This document shows positions 31,905 through 44,531 of a stretch of 64,000 nucleotides of DNA, piece by piece. The notes under the pieces are model-generated. The model had not been told where the DNA came from and ran no database searches. It saw only the letters and a program-made list of their open reading frames with translations. Source of the DNA: Prorocentrum cordatum (Eukaryota; Sar; Dinophyceae; Prorocentrales; Prorocentraceae); NCBI GenBank assembly GCA_963575745.1, contig CAUYUJ010018882.1:99833-163832 (forward strand), given 5' to 3'. The first letter of the stretch is position 1. The number at the start of each line of letters is the position of its first letter. The position numbers and the translations under genes are program-made.

Positions 31905-32232
31905 CGCGGCGCGGTGGCGGTTGTGGCTGCGCGGGCACGCGGACGGCCCAGTGCCCGGTTGCACTGGCGCCTGCGCGAGCCCGCGGGCGTCCCAAAGTGT
32001 GCCACCTGGTTGCGGCTGCGGTCGTGCGCGCCCGCGGCTGCGGTCGCGCGCGCGTCCGCGGGCGGCCTGAGCGGTGTGTCGCCCCGTTTCGGCTGCGGTT
32101 GCGCGCGCCTGCGGGCGTCCCAAATGTGTCACCGAGTTGCGGTTGCGGTTGCGATTGCGCGCGACCGCGGGCAGCCCAAAATGTGTCGCCCGGTTGCGGT
32201 TGCGGTTGCGCGCGTCCGCGGGCGGGTCAAAA
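31905..32232. repeat. Minisatellite, about 70-bp unit
   Basis: About 4-5 degenerate units of GGTTGCGGTTGCG, CGCGC.CGCGGGCG, CCCAAA.TGTGTC.CC. Gives false Arg/Ala-rich ORFs. Confidence 0.8.
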
Positions 32233-32234
32233 TA

Positions 32235-33195
32235 AGTTCCCTGAGCTCTGTGCTGACGTCAATTGCTGGGCACAGAATCTTACTCGATCCCGGCACGAAC
32301 AACCTTATCCATATTGCTGCTGATCGCCCTTATGCTAAAGTCAATGATCCTCCTCAGCATAATGCTCCTCTCGCCAATGAACCTACTGCTCGTTTCTTAC
32401 TCTCCTCGCATCTCGCTCCACTCATATACTCCCCCTTCCTCCCCTTCCTTTCATTCCCCCCTCCTCCTCCGCTGATTCTTTTAGGTTATCGGCAAAATTC
32501 GCATGAATATGCCATGTTGTGGTAACATCAGCCAGCACCGGCACAATTTTCACACATAGTGAGCATGGAACCGTGGCCCTTGAACTTCTATTTCCTCGAA
32601 GTATTTGTCTTTCAACCACTCATGCAGCACATGCTGACATTTCTCCTCCAAGCCCCTTCCGTTCGGACACGCCCGTAAGCTTCACCTGACGGTCCTCGAC
32701 ACATGCTGACAGCTTGGGAACGAGGGAGACTGCTGGGCAAGTACTGACAACTCTGCCTGGGTCTCGAAGGAGCAATGGCAAAGCAAAGCTGGAGGAGGAG
32801 CAAAAATGATGAGCTCGCTCTCTGCTCGCCTTCGAGACCATTGGTCCACAAGGCAAAATCCGCAGGCAAGTCGGTGCCGTATTCTGTGTGCCTAATGTAT
32901 GCCTGCTAATGAGAGCAGGAAACACACATAAAGGAAGCGCGGGAAGAGGGAGAAGAAAGGAGCAAGCATTGTAGCAAGTAGAGGCCAGCGGCCAATTTGC
33001 CCCGCAACCTCCCTACACCCCCCCCCACCCCAGAGTCACCAGGCCGTCTCCCTTCGCGTTAACCATCGCGCCAACTGTTCCAATCGCAGTCGTTTTACCC
33101 TGTCCGCATCCCTCCTGTTCCTCATTTTCCCTCTTCAGTCCACTATTTCCCAATAAGAACTTGCCCCTGTAGGAGTCCTAGCGGATTCATGTAGT
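32235..33195. other. No gene recognised
   Basis: Nearly 1 kb of unique sequence without a motif on either strand; a minus-strand frame at 32612-32925 is unsupported. Confidence 0.4.
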
Positions 33196-33235
33196 TCGGT
33201 GAAGTGCGTCTCCGATTTCGGTGGCCAGCCTGTGT

Positions 33236-33395
33236 GCCGGGGTGCCCAGCGGTGCCCAGGTGCTCAGGTGCCTGGGGGTGCCCAAAGGTGCCTGGAGGTG
33301 CCCGGAGGTGCCTGTGCCCGGGTGCCCAGGTGTCCGGGTGCCCAGGTGCCTGGGTGCCCGGGTGCCCAGGTGTCCGGGTGCCCGAGTGCCCGGTA
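33236..33395. repeat. (GGTGCCCAGGTGTCC)-type minisatellite
   Basis: Short units of GGTGCCC with variable spacers. Confidence 0.85.
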
Positions 33396-33399
33396 GCCC

Positions 33400-33499
33400 T
33401 ACAGCCCTGCAGTAGCCCTATATCCTTATAGCTTTCTAGCTCTACAGCCCAGAAGCCCCATAGCCCTGTAGCCCTAATAGTCCCGAAGCCCTATAGCCC
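33400..33499. repeat. CCCTATAG minisatellite, left part
   Basis: Degenerate AGCCCTAT units; resumes at 34385 after the D2 element. Confidence 0.75.
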
Positions 33500-34384
33500 A
33501 TTATCCCAGTGCGACCCTACCTAGGAGTTGGAGCATTTAGGAAAGCAACATCTACATCTACACCGACAGCTACATTTACATATACACCTGCATCTACATC
33601 TACATCAACATCAACAGCGAGACTCACATCTACATCTACATATACACCTACATCTACACCTACATCTACATCTACATCTACATCTACACCTACATCCACA
33701 TCTACACCTACACCTACATCTACATCTACATCTACAAGTTCGCATTGGTGTTGCTTTTGTTTTGCATTGCCTTTGCTTTTGCTCTTGCCTGTGCTTTTAC
33801 CTTTGCCTTTGCTTTTGCGTTTGCTGTTGCGCTTGCTTTACTTTTGTTTTCGCTGTTGCCCGACTTTGTTTTTGATTTACCTGCGCACATACACACACTA
33901 TGCTATGCTATGATATGCTATGCTATGCTATGTTGCGCTATGTTATGCTATGCTATGCTATGCTATGCTGAGCTATGCTGTGCTATGCTATGCTATGCTA
34001 TGCTTGGCTATGCTATGCCATGCTGTGTTAATGCTGCGCTGCGCTATGCTGCGCTGCGCTAAGCTAAGGTACGCTAAGCTATGCTAAGCTAAGCTAAGCT
34101 ATACTAGCTAAGCTAGGCTAGGCTAAGCTAAGTTAAGCTAAGCAAGGCTAAGCTAAGCTAAGCCAAGATAAGCTAAGCTAAGCTAAACTAAGATGAGATA
34201 AGCTAAGCTAAGCTAAGCTAACATAAGCTGAGCTAAGCTCAGCTAAGCTAAGCTGGGTGAACCCAGGGGGCGCAATTGGGGGAAGCGCGGGGCGGATGCC
34301 GGGGGAACCGCCCAGGGCGTTCTACACTGCCCGGCCGCTTTAAGATAGAGAGTAAGAACCCTTATAGGCAGAGCCTAGGTAGGG
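33500..34384 (-). mobile_element. Family D element, copy 2 (inverted), with TACATC, TATGC and TAAGC arrays
   Basis: Inverted relative to copy 1: left end ATTATCCCAGTGCGACCCTACCTAGG, right end TAGGCAGAGCCTAGGTAGGG, with the conserved head GGGCGG..TACACTGCCCGGCC at 34310-34340. The interior differs completely from copy 1: (TACATC)n 33545-33735, TTTGCTT-rich 33755-33870, (TATGC)n 33900-34030, (TAAGC)n 34060-34250. Inserted in a CCCTATAG array. Confidence 0.75.
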
Positions 34385-34645
34385 AAATAGCCCTAAAGTC
34401 CTAACAGCCGTACAGCTCTATAGCCCAATAGCCCTATGGTCTGATAGCCTTATAGCCCTGTAGCCTTACAGCGCTATAGCCCCATAGCCCTATAGCCCCG
34501 TAGCCCGATAGCCCTATAGCCCTGTAGTCCAATCGCCCTATAGCCCTTATAGTCCTATAGCCCTATAGCCTCAGAACTCCATATTCCTATAGCCCTATAG
34601 CCGCATAGACCTGTAGCCCTATGGTCCTATAGCCCTACAACCCCA
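34385..34645. repeat. CCCTATAG minisatellite, right part
   Basis: Units of AGCCCTAT with variants; continues the left part at 33400. Confidence 0.8.
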
Positions 34646-34649
34646 GAGC

Positions 34650-36480
34650 CCTGATCATATTCTGATTCGGGCTTTTCTCCGGTATGATTTCTTCTCCGTC
34701 AGCCCGCTTCTCCTCATAGTGATTGTGATGTTTCGGTCACTGCGAGTCGATGATCAGACTCACGGGTGGCGTCCTGTTTCGAAACGCGCAGAAGGGAGGG
34801 ATGCCACGAGCGAACTGATTAAAGGGCAGGAGAGCACGTCAAGCGTTGCTGCTGTCCACCGACCGACCGATCATAGCAATAAATCTGATAGATGGCAAGC
34901 TACGGTCTGGCTTAGCCTATATGGATACAGCTTGGCGGCAAGAAATTTTACAGCCACCATGGGTCGCAAGAATCTTGTCCGAATCCGTCTGTGGGAGCAC
35001 CCGTGGCAGCCTCGTCAACGCCGAAACATTGCGAACAACGTGCTTGGGTCATGTGGGTTATATTTGAATCGTTCTCAGCATGTCAAGTCTCCTCCTCCGC
35101 CTGCTGCTCCCCCATCTCTTCATTTGTCGACTCCTCTTCGTCATTCTCCTCCGCATTATCCTCATTGTCGTCAACCTCCGCCTCCTCGGCAAGCCTCGTG
35201 CCAATTGCTCCTGACGCAATCGTTTTGCCGCGTAGCCTCCGCCATGGCCACACGGTTCAGCAAACACAAGAACCTGGTCAGCTCCGAGCTCGTCGCCGTG
35301 ATCGCCGCCACCATCATCGTAATCAGCGGCATCAGAGTGGTCACAATCGTCATCGGCGTCATCGCACTTACCACGACACACACGAACAGCATGACCGTTA
35401 TCATCCACATGTGTTAGATTGATACCTTGGCGCGTGCTCATACCAATACCAACTTCGCCCAAGCATGATGACATTAGGCGCTCGTGGATCGTCCGAAGGC
35501 CCTCAAGAGCCCTCAGTAGTGAACATCCCAGATGCCCTGAAGGGCATCCCCCACCGTCTAAAAGTTCTGGGGTGTAGCGCGCTCCTGCAACCGAAATGGG
35601 AATCGGCACCTCTGCTTGGACTGCCTTGGGGCCACGAGGGTTGGTGGAGGGATCAAACATGAGTCAGCAACGCATAAGTAAGGTGCCATGCCATTGCAAG
35701 ACTTGAGCAGTTCGGCCCTGTTCGCTCTGAAGAGCCTACCAAAAAGGCAAACTATGCTCCCAATATCGCACAAAGACTTCCCCCGAGCACTGGAGGGGGC
35801 CCAACAAGGGTCTACGACGGGGCATAAACATGCGAACTCGAGACATACTGCCCCCGATACCACCGAAAACCAGCACGAGGCACCCATCCCTCAAAAGCAC
35901 CCCATGGGTTCCTAAGACGCCTCCGAGATGCCTCCAATAGACCGCCATGGGCCCTCCCCTAAAAGACCCCACGAGGTCTCCAGCACGCACATTGGAGTCC
36001 AATGCCACTGCAAATTCACCACACGATAAATCGTCGTCATCACCGACATCATGAACATCACTGTCAGACACAACCTGGCCATCGGCACCTTCAACGTCTG
36101 TAATGTCACCACCGTCACCACCAGTGTCAACGTATCACGCCTCCGCCGAAATTTCGCCTTCATCACCGTTCACGATTAAGTCGGCCAGCATTCTGACCTC
36201 AGTGATGAGGAGCGAGAACGGAGGGTGGGATCCCACTGGCCGCAGAAGAGAAGACTGAGATGGTCAGACAAGGAATACGCAAGGTACAACTCGCCAGAAA
36301 GGACAAACCTACCCTTCCAGCCTCGTCCTGTGTGGCTGCAGGGACGGATTCGCTGCTGGCGGTATCTATCTTTCGTTGCCCCCTGCTGCACCACATTCAT
36401 CTATCATGTATTGTGCGGGGTGCGCTCTGCCGCCGGAGGCCAATATTTCCCTGAAGGACTGACGAGGTGGCGGTGAATAA
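34650..36480. other. No gene recognised
   Basis: Several short open frames on both strands without motifs. 35300-35420 and 36000-36140 contain GTCATC-like units. A 230-bp plus frame at 36225 is unsupported. Confidence 0.4.
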
Positions 36481-36483
36481 GGG

Positions 36484-36615
36484 GGGGCGGAGGGGGATGA
36501 GGAGGAGGAGGAGGAGGAGAAGGAAGAGGAGGAGGAGGAGGAGGAGGAGGAGATGGAGGAGATGGATAAGCGATTGGCGAGGAAGATGAGGAAGACGGAG
36601 GAGGAGGAAAGGAAG
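36484..36615. repeat. (GGA)n microsatellite
   Basis: GGA/GAGGA tract. Confidence 0.85.
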
Positions 36616-36740
36616 AAGGAGAAGGCAACACAAAGGACCAGTGTGAGCCCATGATGCATCAGCGATGCTACAATACACCACCTCACCTCGTCTCGTCCCG
36701 AATCCCTTCCGCCGAACTCCCTGCACATACGTACACGTCG

Positions 36741-36841
36741 TTCATGTCTAATCGTGCTCATTTCTAATTGCGTTCGTTTCTAATTGTTCCTGGCCCCCCA
36801 GTGGCCAGGAACAGGCCCGGGATATAACAATTAGACATGAA
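36741..36841. mobile_element. Small inverted-repeat element (101 bp)
   Basis: Perfect 12-bp terminal inverted repeat TTCATGTCTAAT / ATTAGACATGAA, with inner arms TGTTCCTGGCC / GGCCAGGAACA. Single copy here. Confidence 0.55.
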
Positions 36842-37756
36842 AGGATCTTGCCCCCCCAAAAAATCAACCAACTTTCGAAGACTTGGAAGTGAACAACGTG
36901 TACTCCTCTCCACTGCGGGAGGTGCCCCCGCTGAGTGACGAGCGCCCGTCGGGCCTGCCACTCAGGCGAGACCCTGTTTTATAGCATACCCGCCCTCCAG
37001 CCGTCTGACCGGAAAAGGCACCAGAAGCATAGGATTGCGTCGGGCATGTCCCCCCCCACAGGCGGACTTTGACGAACAAATAAAAAAATCGAAATCATAC
37101 CCAACAATATGCAAACATGATCAATCAATGAGAAATATGTATGCTTTTGGGACCTATAAATGCCTGCGGATGCAAATGCTGCTCCTCCCACTGCTGCCCC
37201 TACTACTCGCGACAATGCCGGCTAAACAATATATTTCTCGACGCGCCAGTTCGGCAGGGACGTCTTCACAGTTGGAGGGGACGTCTTTGACAATCACACC
37301 ACCGAACCGCTCGACCCGAGGCATTTGAAAGTGTAGCGGAATGTGACGATCCACGGCGATCCCCTGAAAAGCGAACCTAATACTTCTACGCTGGCCGGGC
37401 CCTGGTCGAGGTGTACTTCATTGGTGTTCAGTCTCTGTGGAGGAAGAAGTACAAGGAACCTCTCTCTTTCACCTACATGGTCGTTGCCGCAGAGTTGACG
37501 ACACTACACAAACAAAAATGTGACATTTAGAACGATCACGTTTCAAACAGGCGTTTGCTGTTACGAGGTCAAGTTGCTGCGCGGAGGGGAAAATTAGATG
37601 GTCCTGCCACGGCTACCAGTTCAGTGCCTTCGTCGGACGGATTTTCTATCCTGGGCACCTTGTGCGCGGAAGCTTCCTTCTGATGGACCTTGTCCTGTGC
37701 CCGCAGCGATTGGGTGTGCAGGTGGCGCATTTGTCCTACACCTTTCCTCGTAGCAA

Positions 37757-38047
37757 TTACCTTCGCCGAGGAGCTGTCCCTGAAAACACGAGATTTGAAA
37801 TCAAATCCGAAATCGGTCGCCATTGCGTAAAACTCGGACATGTACTGATCCCTTCTACAATACTGTAAAACTCTGATTCCCCAGAACTCAGCGCCATCAC
37901 GGCCTGAGTAGATGAATACGTTATGATGCAATGCTGCCCATGATGGTGGACACCGCCATTCGTGCTCTTCCGTGTGTCCAAGCACCCTGCGTGGCCACTG
38001 TCTACGTAAACATCACAGCAACACTGAAGAAATTGTACATGAAACAT
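37757..38047 (-). pseudogene. Copia RNase H fragment
   Basis: Ribonuclease H of copia type: D in YVDSGHAGC, E in SSGESEFYS. The reading frame then shifts; the C-terminal part (RDSSSAKVIATRKGVG) continues in the overlapping frame 37569-37985. Degrades the RNA strand during reverse transcription in intact elements. Confidence 0.75.
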
Positions 38048-38548
38048 TTGACAAGTTCTAGGGCAGTGACGTAAATACCTACCTATACGCTTTACCTTTT
38101 TCCATGTCTGCTAGTGTTGGGCTCGACATTCCACGTGTTGCTTCTTGTCCAACGAATTGCAACTCTGCGCGATCCATCGCGAGGAAGTTGATTCGCTTGC
38201 ACACGCTCCTAAACAACGCAGTCGTATGTGGACCCAACCTGTCTGACTCATTAAGAAGATTTTGCTTCACGCCAGGCGTCGTGACTGGCTTTGCGATTGC
38301 TTGCGCACGGTCAAAGCCAAACTGAGAAATCACAATATCAGCATGCCTGTCGTCCGGCTCGTATTCTACGTACGACCCGTTCGTTCTTCGTCAACACACC
38401 AACGAATTGTTCTGTTTAAACAACGTAGTTCCTCAATCAGGTGTTGAAGGTCACCCAATGTACCACTATCTTTAATATCGAACTCACCTTTCATGTAAGT
38501 AGGAAATCACTGTAAATCTACATCTGCACCCACAACAATACAATCACC

Positions 38549-39205
38549 TCAGTGTGCGTAGCATTTCAAATCGCTCGTCTTGTGTAAAAAACATGGGTTC
38601 CAAGACCCACTAGAAAAACCACCTGCATGCATCACTGCCGTGTTTTCTGCCTCCCAATTGAGAGCGGCATCGCGGGTGCCGTAGAGGCTTTTGTTTAAAC
38701 GGCCACACATGCCAGGCGAATCGTCTTCTGGTGGCAAATCCACATAGACCTCCCGCGTGGCAGGCGCATGAAAATGTGCACGGCGAGCGTCAAGAAAAGA
38801 TACGTATGATCGCTGCTGTTGTTGTGGTGTTTCTGCCATGCACAAACTGAGAATGAACTTCTGAGCCTCAAATGGTGGTGTCGCTGCAAACGTGTCGTCT
38901 CTGTCTTCCAATTTCTTCAGGTCTTGCGCGACGATCCGGCTCCTGTACTCAGGCTGGTTCTCGTCGCCTTTGTTCACGTCCACCCACCGGGTGCATATTG
39001 GAGCACGGCCTGTTTTCTCAAAACACTCAGAAAATGACACTTTAATGTGCACGTTGTGTTTTCGACTTCTTTCATTTCTACTTGCCGAACATCTAAAACC
39101 ATTGATGTCTCGAGCCGTGCTCCGGAAATTCTGCCCCAATAAATGGAATAGTCGCCGATCTGAGAAACCGGTGCCTCCGAACACAACAACACCTACTGAA
39201 TTCAA
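38549..39205 (-). pseudogene. Copia reverse transcriptase fragment
   Basis: Copia-type RT start: PICTRWVDVNKGDE, YRSRIVAQDLKK, FILSLCMAE, YVSFLDARRAHFHAPATREV, LNKSLYGTRDAALNWE, ending LKCYAH-stop at the normal position of the second catalytic Asp motif. Continues in frame past the stop (GDCIVVGADVDLQ), so disabled by a premature stop. Confidence 0.8.
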
Positions 39206-41879
39206 ACTCAGCTAATGAGAACAATAAAATTCATTTACTAATCCTAAAAATTCATTCACTAATCCTTCAAGCACGCCTGCAAAAAAAACGGGTTCGCGAA
39301 ACACCTGTTTGCAAAAAAACGTCCGGACACCATTTCCATAACTATTCGACGCGCGATGTAGACTTGCCACTCCATGGCGGTTTCCCTGTTTTACCTCTGT
39401 TGTCTGATTAAGATACAGACGACGAAGAAACTTCACACTCTCATTTCTTCTCTGCGGCTCTGCAACCAACGGCGCTGTACCAATTCCCGACAGCGGCACC
39501 ACTGCGCTCATTGAAATCATTGCTTGTTCCCGGTGCGAAAGAATGCTGGAATCCCACGCCATACCATCTCGCGGGTTCATGCGCGTGAAATCCATAACAA
39601 AAAACTATCCAAACCATGACACATGCCAACGTCATCAAAACGTTGATCAATTAACCCAGACACACACGTCTCGTATCCTACTTTGAGGAAAGGATTTCTG
39701 CAACGATTGCAAATATTCTAAATCAACATTATGAACGATGCTCTTTGGCAGAGCGTTCAATTCTCCTACATTCATGCCTTCTCGCTGCGCGTCTAAACAA
39801 AAACCGTTTGAAACAGGCCCTGCTGAACCAGAAGATGGCGCATGAGAGCCTGTCTGCGCAAAAGTCGAATCCTCAACTCCCATCGCTGATTCAGCGCCCT
39901 CCTGGGCACCTGCCGGCAAACCAGCTGCAGAAGCTGTGCGTTTCAAGCTGGCCTCGCCCGTTTCGGGAACGATTGGCGGGCTTTGTGGCGCGTTCCTACG
40001 TTTCGGTTCACTCTCACCGTTGGGATTTTCAGCCGGATCCATTTTGGAAGAACGGCCCTTGTAATCATAGATGTTTCGTTTCTGGTGCTCTTCCCGGAAT
40101 CGCCCCTGAAGAGAAGATCTCATCGGCGGGTAGATCCAGGCACGGCGCGCCTGTGAATGGGTGGCTGGCGGCTTGTCATCGAGATGCGCTTCGCAACCAG
40201 GGCATCCAGCGGAGCACCCAAACTTGACGGGGTCTGTTGACCTAATGTACAAGTGTCGTGGAATTGCTGCGTGCTCTTCTGCTTTCGCCAACGGAGGTGG
40301 CGGTGGGAAGCCCGCTGGCTAAGCAAGCTAGATCACCAGATTTACGCTTACGTCTGGCTCTTCAAACGCAAGGTTTGGTTTCCAAGGAACACCCTTCACT
40401 TTCTTCAAAAACTCAACATACCAACGTAACGACGGAAGTCGTCTACGGCACAACCGTGCTTTTACTGCGCCGTCTTGGGGTGCCAACAAACACCTCATCT
40501 GACTGGTCGGTTACCCCTGAGAACACACCGTCCACAAATTTGCTTTCTAATTTATTCAATTTACCTTTACTACCTACCGCTGGCAAATAAAACGCGCATT
40601 CTCCAAATTGTGGCAATGCCTTCAAATGCCGTTTCCCCTTCAGACGCCCGTGCGATGCACGGCCGTCTGTGCCAACTTGGCACCTGTTCAGCACGCAAGA
40701 AGCAAACTGTACCAGCCACGGCAACACAGGGTGCTGAGATGGAATGGTCCACTCAACGTTCGTTTCAAGTGCATCTTGCAAAGTACGAATGAGACCAGAC
40801 ATCGTTTGAACCGCACGCTCAACAACGCGATTTGCGTGATCGTCTCCAACAGGGCTCGTTTCGAAGACAACCTGGGTTCTTGATCCGACTTAAAGATGAA
40901 CTTTCTGTAGCCTAGGTGATTGATGTCGTCGTGTAGACATGTCACCACGTACGCATGCATATTTGTTGGTATCACGCGACAACTACGACAACCTGACTCA
41001 TGATCAGCACGCGCTATACATGTGCAAGTGGGGTCATCATTTTGACCGGGAAAGAAATAATCAATCGAAAGGGCATTCACTAAACGAGCTCTGTCTGATG
41101 CGGCCCTGTGGTCAAGGGCCTTTCCGCGACCTTGCACGCATTGCGGGCACCAAGACCAATGCTGACTATGACAACTCTTTTCGTGATCGATGATCTCTTG
41201 ACGTGTTGGTTAGTTTGGGTCTGAGAAAGTTTAGGCAATATCCGAACTTCGTCAGAAACTTGTTGGGGTCCGGACTCGGGCTCTGAAGGTGAAATATCGA
41301 ACTCGGGACGGCTTACCCAGTCCTCGCCCTCTTCCGCCCGCGCGACAATTGTCGGAGGCGGGGGCGCTCCAACAACTCGTCTGGGACTCGAAGCCTCGCC
41401 TTGATGCCCACGGGCATTGCCCGCGCTGGTCTCTACATCCATGCTGCCATCAGCGGCAACTGTGTCAAGAATGTCATCAAGAATTGGGTTGCACGCAGAG
41501 ACCAATGTGAAACGACACGTTTGGCATTTAGAGGGTCTTGCGCCTTTCACGACTGCCGCCAGAAAACTCCGGAAGCGCCGCCTGAATCCCCAGAGCTGCA
41601 CTCAATGGCAGATAGGGGTTTCGCTTCCACTTTAGAACCTGGGTGCAAGATCTTCAACTCCATGACGTACGTGTTGTTCTCTCTGTCAAAGTGTGTTTTG
41701 CTTCGCGTGCTGAGACCGTAAGAGAAACCTCCCCTCTTAGAAAACAACACCCATTTGTCCTGATCACAATTAGGCGACTTGCCCTTGTCCCGTTCCGTCG
41801 CACATATTTGCCTACGGGGATGCGACTTCTGTTGTCGCCCATGCACAGTTCCCACAGTTCCCCCTTCTTCCGCTCCTCG

Positions 41880-42600
41880 TGATCCCTCCTCGATCCCACG
41901 TGCCCCCCACCTCGTCAACCTCTTCCTCCTCCGCCTGCTCGTCCTCCCGCCTCCTGCTCATGGGCATATCATTGCTTCTCCTCCTCCTCCTCCTCCTCCT
42001 TATCGTCACCATCATCCTCCCACCGTCCTCATAATCCTCCCCCGCGTCTCCGTACTCGTTATCCTCCCTCTCCTCCAGTTCTTCCCACTGGCCCCCGCCC
42101 CAACCTCCCGCAGCGAGAACCGCTTCGGACCCTCCTCTTTAACAAGCGAAAACTTTTCCTATCAAGCATCCTCCTCCCCCTCCTCCTAATTAGGACCTCC
42201 TCTCCGTCCTCCGCCTTCTGCCGAAGACTTGCGCATCCTCTTCCTGGCGGAGGGAACTGGGCCCGCAGTCGCTTCGGCGAGCAGTCGTAGGCCCCCCGCA
42301 CCTCCGCGCGCGACTTCCGGGGCAAGGGTCGAAGGAGGGGGGGGGGTAGGCAGGGCAGGGGGGCGGTTGGGAAAGGGGGAGGGGATGGAGAAAGAGGAAA
42401 TTTGGAGAAGACCGGGGAGGAGGAGGAGGCGGAGGCGGAGGAGGAGGCGGTGGGAGGAGCGAGGAGGCGGTAGGAGGAACGAGGAGGCGGTAGGAGCGAG
42501 GAGGAGGAGGAGGAGGAGGAGGAGGGGGAGGAGGAGTAACAGGAGTATGAGGAGGAGGAGGAGGAGGAGGAGGAGGAGGAGGAGGAGGAGGCCGCCCACA
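41880..42600. repeat. Pyrimidine- then purine-rich microsatellites
   Basis: CTCCTC-rich 41880-42190, GGA/GGC-rich 42400-42595 with (GGA)n at 42500-42595. No gene. Confidence 0.75.
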
Positions 42601-43177
42601 CATGACTATTACAAGATACGCTAGCAAGTCCTGCCAAGAACTGAGCAGCCAGCCTGCCGTGGGCCAATCAGTCCACTATTGGTCCTACCTCTGCGCTGGT
42701 GCGCGCGTGGGGCGCAATGGCAAGCTTGAAATGGCCGCGGACAATGCTGGGACGAACGCTTTACAATGCCAGGCTGTCAGCAAGGGAAATCAAACTCGCA
42801 CAGCAGACTACAAGCTTTGAATAATAGGCCAACTATGCCCTCCTGAGCGATCAGCAGTGCCGTGAAAACCCCTAACACCTGTTTAGAAAACCCACATACA
42901 CACGCGCATCACGTGTGAGAGTGGCGAAGCAACTCTGGCAAGCCGGGCGGCGCGGCAAGCCACCAACCGTGAGCAAACAATGCCAAGCCTGATGCCGCAG
43001 ACAATGCCGGGAAGGACGGATCACGAAGGAAAGAGGACTGGAAAAGGAAGCTCGCTTTCTGGCATCAGCTTGTGGCTGGACAGCCTCGCTGCCACGTGCC
43101 TTTTTACCGACGAGGCAACGGCGCACGGAGGTCGAGGCCAATGTGTCCGAGATGCTTGGGGGAGCTGGATTCCGTCA
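42601..43177. other. No gene recognised
   Basis: A 72-codon plus frame at 42602 and a minus frame at 42872-43141 carry no motif. Confidence 0.4.
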
Positions 43178-43185
43178 GATTGGAG

Positions 43186-43322
43186 TTAAGTCGGGCACGT
43201 CCCTCTACAAGAGGAATGTGCAAATAATAAAAAAACACGCGGACGATGTTTTGTTTTCTTTTGGTAAGAAAAACATGTTTTGTTTGTTCGTCCTAAATCC
43301 CCTGGGGACAGGCCCGACCTAA
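43186..43322 (+). mobile_element. Family A element, copy A2
   Basis: Ends TTAAGTCGGGC..GCCCGACCTAA, 137 bp, with flanking 8-mers GATTGGAG / GGCTGGAG (6 of 8 identical). Confidence 0.65.
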
Positions 43323-43840
43323 GGCTGGAGCACATCCGCGAGCCCCGGTCGCGTCGGGGCTCGTGTGCGGCGAAGGGCGTGGAGAAGGTCCACTGGAATT
43401 GTCAGCGCACATCTTTAAGACGTGCAAGACTTTAGTGCAACTCGCTACGGTGGGGGCATTTTCTTTCTCTCTTCGCGGCCGAGGCCTTGTCAATTCGCAT
43501 GCAAGCAAGGCTCGCGCACGGGCCAATGCCGACACCGCCCGCGCGGCCTCGCCACAGCGCCCATGGGCGGCAAGAGGCCAGCCACCCGCCCAGATCACGC
43601 GGTGTGGGCATTGGATAAGGAACCCTTAGATAAGGAATCCAGGGTCTGGAGACCTGTGGAACTCCAATCGACGCTTGGCCATGGATATCACCGCGGCCCT
43701 CATTGGATAAGGAATCCTCCAGGGTCTGGCGCCTCCTGGGACTATTCCTTAACAAACGCCTCCACCGTAATGTAGATCATAGGGCTGGTGATCCACTGGC
43801 CCCAAGCTTCGAATTGTGGACTTCGACGCCTGAGTATTAG
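43323..43840. other. Spacer with short direct repeats
   Basis: GGATAAGGAA(T/C)CC..AGGGTCTGG occurs twice (43612-43660, 43705-43732). No gene. Confidence 0.4.
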
Positions 43841-43861
43841 GTGCATCATTCTCACCAGCGC

Positions 43862-44029
43862 ATGAGGCAACTCGCAACAGTGCACTACCTCCACAAGCTC
43901 AACGACCGCGTCTTCGATGCCGCGATCCCTGTCAAAAGGCAACTGGCCCGCAGCTACGAGGGCGCTTGCAACAAACAGTGGACCCGCGCCTTCGGGGCCG
44001 ACGCCACATCCAAAGAGGAAAAGAAAACA
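43862..44029 (+). CDS. Candidate exon, unidentified protein
   Basis: After an acceptor-like CATTCTCACCAG the plus strand reads RMRQLATVHYLHKLNDRVFD, then AAIPVKRQLARSYEGACNKQ, then WTRAFGADATSKEEKK: balanced, helical, protein-like sequence ending at a microsatellite. No family recognised. Confidence 0.35.
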
Positions 44030-44067
44030 GGAGGCGGAGGAGGAGGAGGAGGAGGAGGAGGAGAGGA

Positions 44068-44150
<83 letters not shown>

Positions 44151-44300
44151 ACTGATGATGATGATGATGATGATGATGATGCTGATGATGATGATGATTA
44201 TGATGATGACGATGATACGATGCTGATGCTGATGACTGATGACTGATGCTGATGCTGATGCTGATGATGCTGCTGCTGATGATGATGCTGGTGGTGATGG
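44030..44300. repeat. (GGA)n then (GAT)n microsatellite
   Basis: GGA at 44033-44068, GAT/GCT trinucleotides 44069-44298. Confidence 0.95.
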
Positions 44301-44530
44301 GCCCGGGCCTGCGAGGCCACGACTCCCCGCGGACAGCAACGATGGACTCGTGCCCGAGAAGAGCGCCCCGCCCTCCGCCACTCTGCGCGCGAGCTGCCCG
44401 AGACGAGCGCCCCGCCCTCCGCGGGGGGACCTGGCGGCCGGTGCCCCGTCCGGAAGGGACGGCGGAGGCGGGCGATCGGCGCTGATGGGACGAGAGCGAC
44501 GTCAGGATGCGCGAGTGGCCCAGGGTACGC
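44301..44530. other. GC-rich, possibly coding
   Basis: CCGAGA.GAGCGCCCCGCCCTCCGC is repeated at 44353 and 44398. Minus-strand frames look Ala/Arg-rich but ambiguous. Confidence 0.3.
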
Positions 44531-44531
44531 T

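Larger units (their letters stand above)
37569..41800 (-). mobile_element. Decayed Ty1/copia LTR-retrotransposon
   Basis: Fragments of one pol polyprotein in copia order. Probable pre-integrase region at 41547-41760 (ENNTYVMELK). Integrase zinc finger about 41110-41225 (H..H..SWCPQCVQGRGK). Integrase core 40688-41137 (FIFKSDQEP). Integrase C-terminus 40443-40802 (LPWLVQFASCVLNRC, GRLKGKRH). Linker 39647-40291. Reverse transcriptase 38549-39205 (RIVAQDLKK, VSFLDARRAHFHAPATREVY, SLYGTRDAALNWE) and 38079-38333 (AMDRAELQFVGQE). RNase H 37569-38047 (VDSGHAGCLDTRKSTNG, ALSSGESEFYSI, KVIATRKGVGQMRHL). At least six frame changes or stops separate them, and the catalytic box near 38550 reads H-stop-GD. 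LTRs were not recognised. Non-functional. Confidence 0.85.

Noticed and set aside
37043-37070. Sixth family A element (GTCGGGCATGTCCCC)
   Set aside because: Only one end is present; no matching opposite end or TSD within 500 bp.
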